DNA from: Hymenobacter tibetensis
Lineage (GTDB): Bacteria > Bacteroidota > Bacteroidia > Cytophagales > Hymenobacteraceae
Assembly (NCBI RefSeq): GCF_022827545.1
Contig: NZ_CP094669.1
Location: 1,020,001 to 1,084,000 of the forward strand
Length of the DNA stretch: 64,000 nt
Direction: 5' to 3'
Part shown: positions 63,490 to 64,000 of the stretch, piece after piece
Numbering within the stretch: position 1 is the stretch's first letter
How the letters are laid out: the number at the start of each line of letters is the position of its first letter
Translations under genes and position numbers: made by a program
The notes under the pieces: model-generated
What the model was told of the DNA's origin: nothing
What the model saw: only the letters and a program-made list of their open reading frames with translations
Databases searched by the model: none

Positions 63490-64000
63490 ATGCGCTTAGT
63501 GCTGTGTTGCCTGCTTGTAGTTTCAGGGTTGTTCTTTGGAGGCTTCCAAAAAAAGGAGCCCTCGAAACCAGTTGCCAAGGCTAATACTGTGCTTGTCTTT
63601 TACAAGACGAGCGGTTTCTACCACACCTCCATTCCAGCTGGTATCAAGGCCATTCAGCAGCTTGGGCGCGACAACAACTTTCGCGTTGATACCACCAATG
63701 ATGCGGGGCGCTTCCAGCTTGCTACTTTACGGAAGTACAAGGCCGTGGTGTTCCTGAGCACAACCCAGAATGTGCTGAATCCGGCTCAGCAAACTGCATT
63801 CGAGCAGTACATCCGTTTGGGGAGAGGCTTTGTGGGGGTGCATGCCGCCACGGATACTGAGTATGAGTGGGCCTGGTACAACAGCTTGGTAGGAGCGTAT
63901 TTCAATGGCCATCCTGCTGTGCAGCAGGCTACGGTAAATGTGGTCGACAGCGGCCATCCTGCCACAAGTTTCCTTCCGGCTCGGTGGGTACGCACGGATG
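63490..64000 (+). CDS. ThuA-domain protein, 3' end off the right edge
   Basis: About 170 residues are visible from the ATG at 63490. A signal peptide (MRLVLCCLLVVSGLFFGGFQ) suggests export; a Cys-containing stretch could also make it a lipoprotein. The ThuA fold (glutamine amidotransferase-like, trehalose-utilisation family) shows in NTVLVFYKTSGFYHTSIPAGI, VVFLSTTQNVLNPAQQTAFEQYI (motif FLSTTQNVLN) and the GRGFVGVHAATDTEYEWAWY segment. Such proteins, often fused to other domains and cytochromes, are linked to sugar catabolism; the rest is outside the window. Returns to the high-GC codon use of the chromosome. Confidence 0.88.
   Translation, partial: MRLVLCCLLVVSGLFFGGFQKKEPSKPVAKANTVLVFYKTSGFYHTSIPAGIKAIQQLGRDNNFRVDTTNDAGRFQLATLRKYKAVVFLSTTQNVLNPAQQTAFEQYIRLGRGFVGVHAATDTEYEWAWYNSLVGAYFNGHPAVQQATVNVVDSGHPATSFLPARWVRTD

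Overview
The window is a dense, GC-rich stretch of bacterial chromosome that most likely comes from a Hymenobacter-like member of the Bacteroidota (order Cytophagales). This is an inference from several things together: an atpD-atpC pair standing apart from the other ATP synthase genes; Bacteroidota-type promoter signals (a TTTG box, 20 bases, then TAnnTTTG before atpD, and further TAnnTTTG boxes before typA, prs and rplY); weak Shine-Dalgarno sites; many lipoproteins; and families such as DUF2339, DUF3050 and a Bacteroidota-restricted lipoprotein. No rRNA, CRISPR array, prophage or complete insertion sequence is visible.

Layout. 1-3.5 kb: N-terminal two thirds of a bacterial alpha-2-macroglobulin lipoprotein, running off the left edge. 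3.6-5.5 kb: small AT-richer accessory genes, a Uma2-type nuclease and a serine hydrolase. 5.7-8.2 kb: proBA (proline synthesis). 8.2-13.7 kb: an M28 peptidase lipoprotein and a 1446-residue DUF2339 membrane protein with an internal duplication. 13.9-17.8 kb: a LysR regulator, a striking cluster of CTATTCC sites, a threonine-synthase-like enzyme and an ammonium transporter. 17.9-21.7 kb: a three-gene AAA+/TPR module. 22-25.4 kb: ZIP metal transporter, YggU, a small membrane protein, endonuclease III-like protein and isoaspartyl peptidase. 25.6-33.7 kb: a stress block with two tandem Tat-exported ferritin-like proteins, a YdeP-type molybdoenzyme, manganese catalase, a STAS-RES gene pair and a YciE/YciF protein. 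34-37 kb: secreted protein plus a histidine kinase/response regulator pair. 37.3-43.8 kb: rRNA/tRNA methyltransferase, GT-C glycosyltransferase, acylphosphatase, lipoprotein, cytochrome bd (cydAB). 43.8-53.5 kb: mostly housekeeping (typA, msrB, metG, pth, rplY) with small lipoproteins and a histone-H1-like protein. 53.8-60.3 kb: CocE/S15-type hydrolase, prs, tRNA-Gln, atpDC, a Cys/Met-metabolism PLP enzyme. 60.3-61.6 kb: a gene-poor stretch. 61.6-64 kb: a strikingly AT-rich glycosyltransferase and the start of a ThuA-domain protein.

How parts work together. The stress block combines hydrogen peroxide removal (Mn-catalase), ferritin-like four-helix proteins in two compartments (Tat-exported and cytoplasmic) and a molybdoenzyme associated with stress in other bacteria. 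Within it, an ATGA-overlapping STAS-RES pair is the best candidate for an undescribed system: RES enzymes are NAD-consuming toxins normally partnered by Xre-type antitoxins, and here the co-translated partner is a STAS protein that lacks the usual phosphorylatable serine. The AAA+/TPR trio is the second candidate. Most gene ends carry clear hairpin terminators, several of them shared by convergent genes. Starts were moved inward from the longest possible reading frame wherever the family alignment, an ATG or a neighbour gene supported it.
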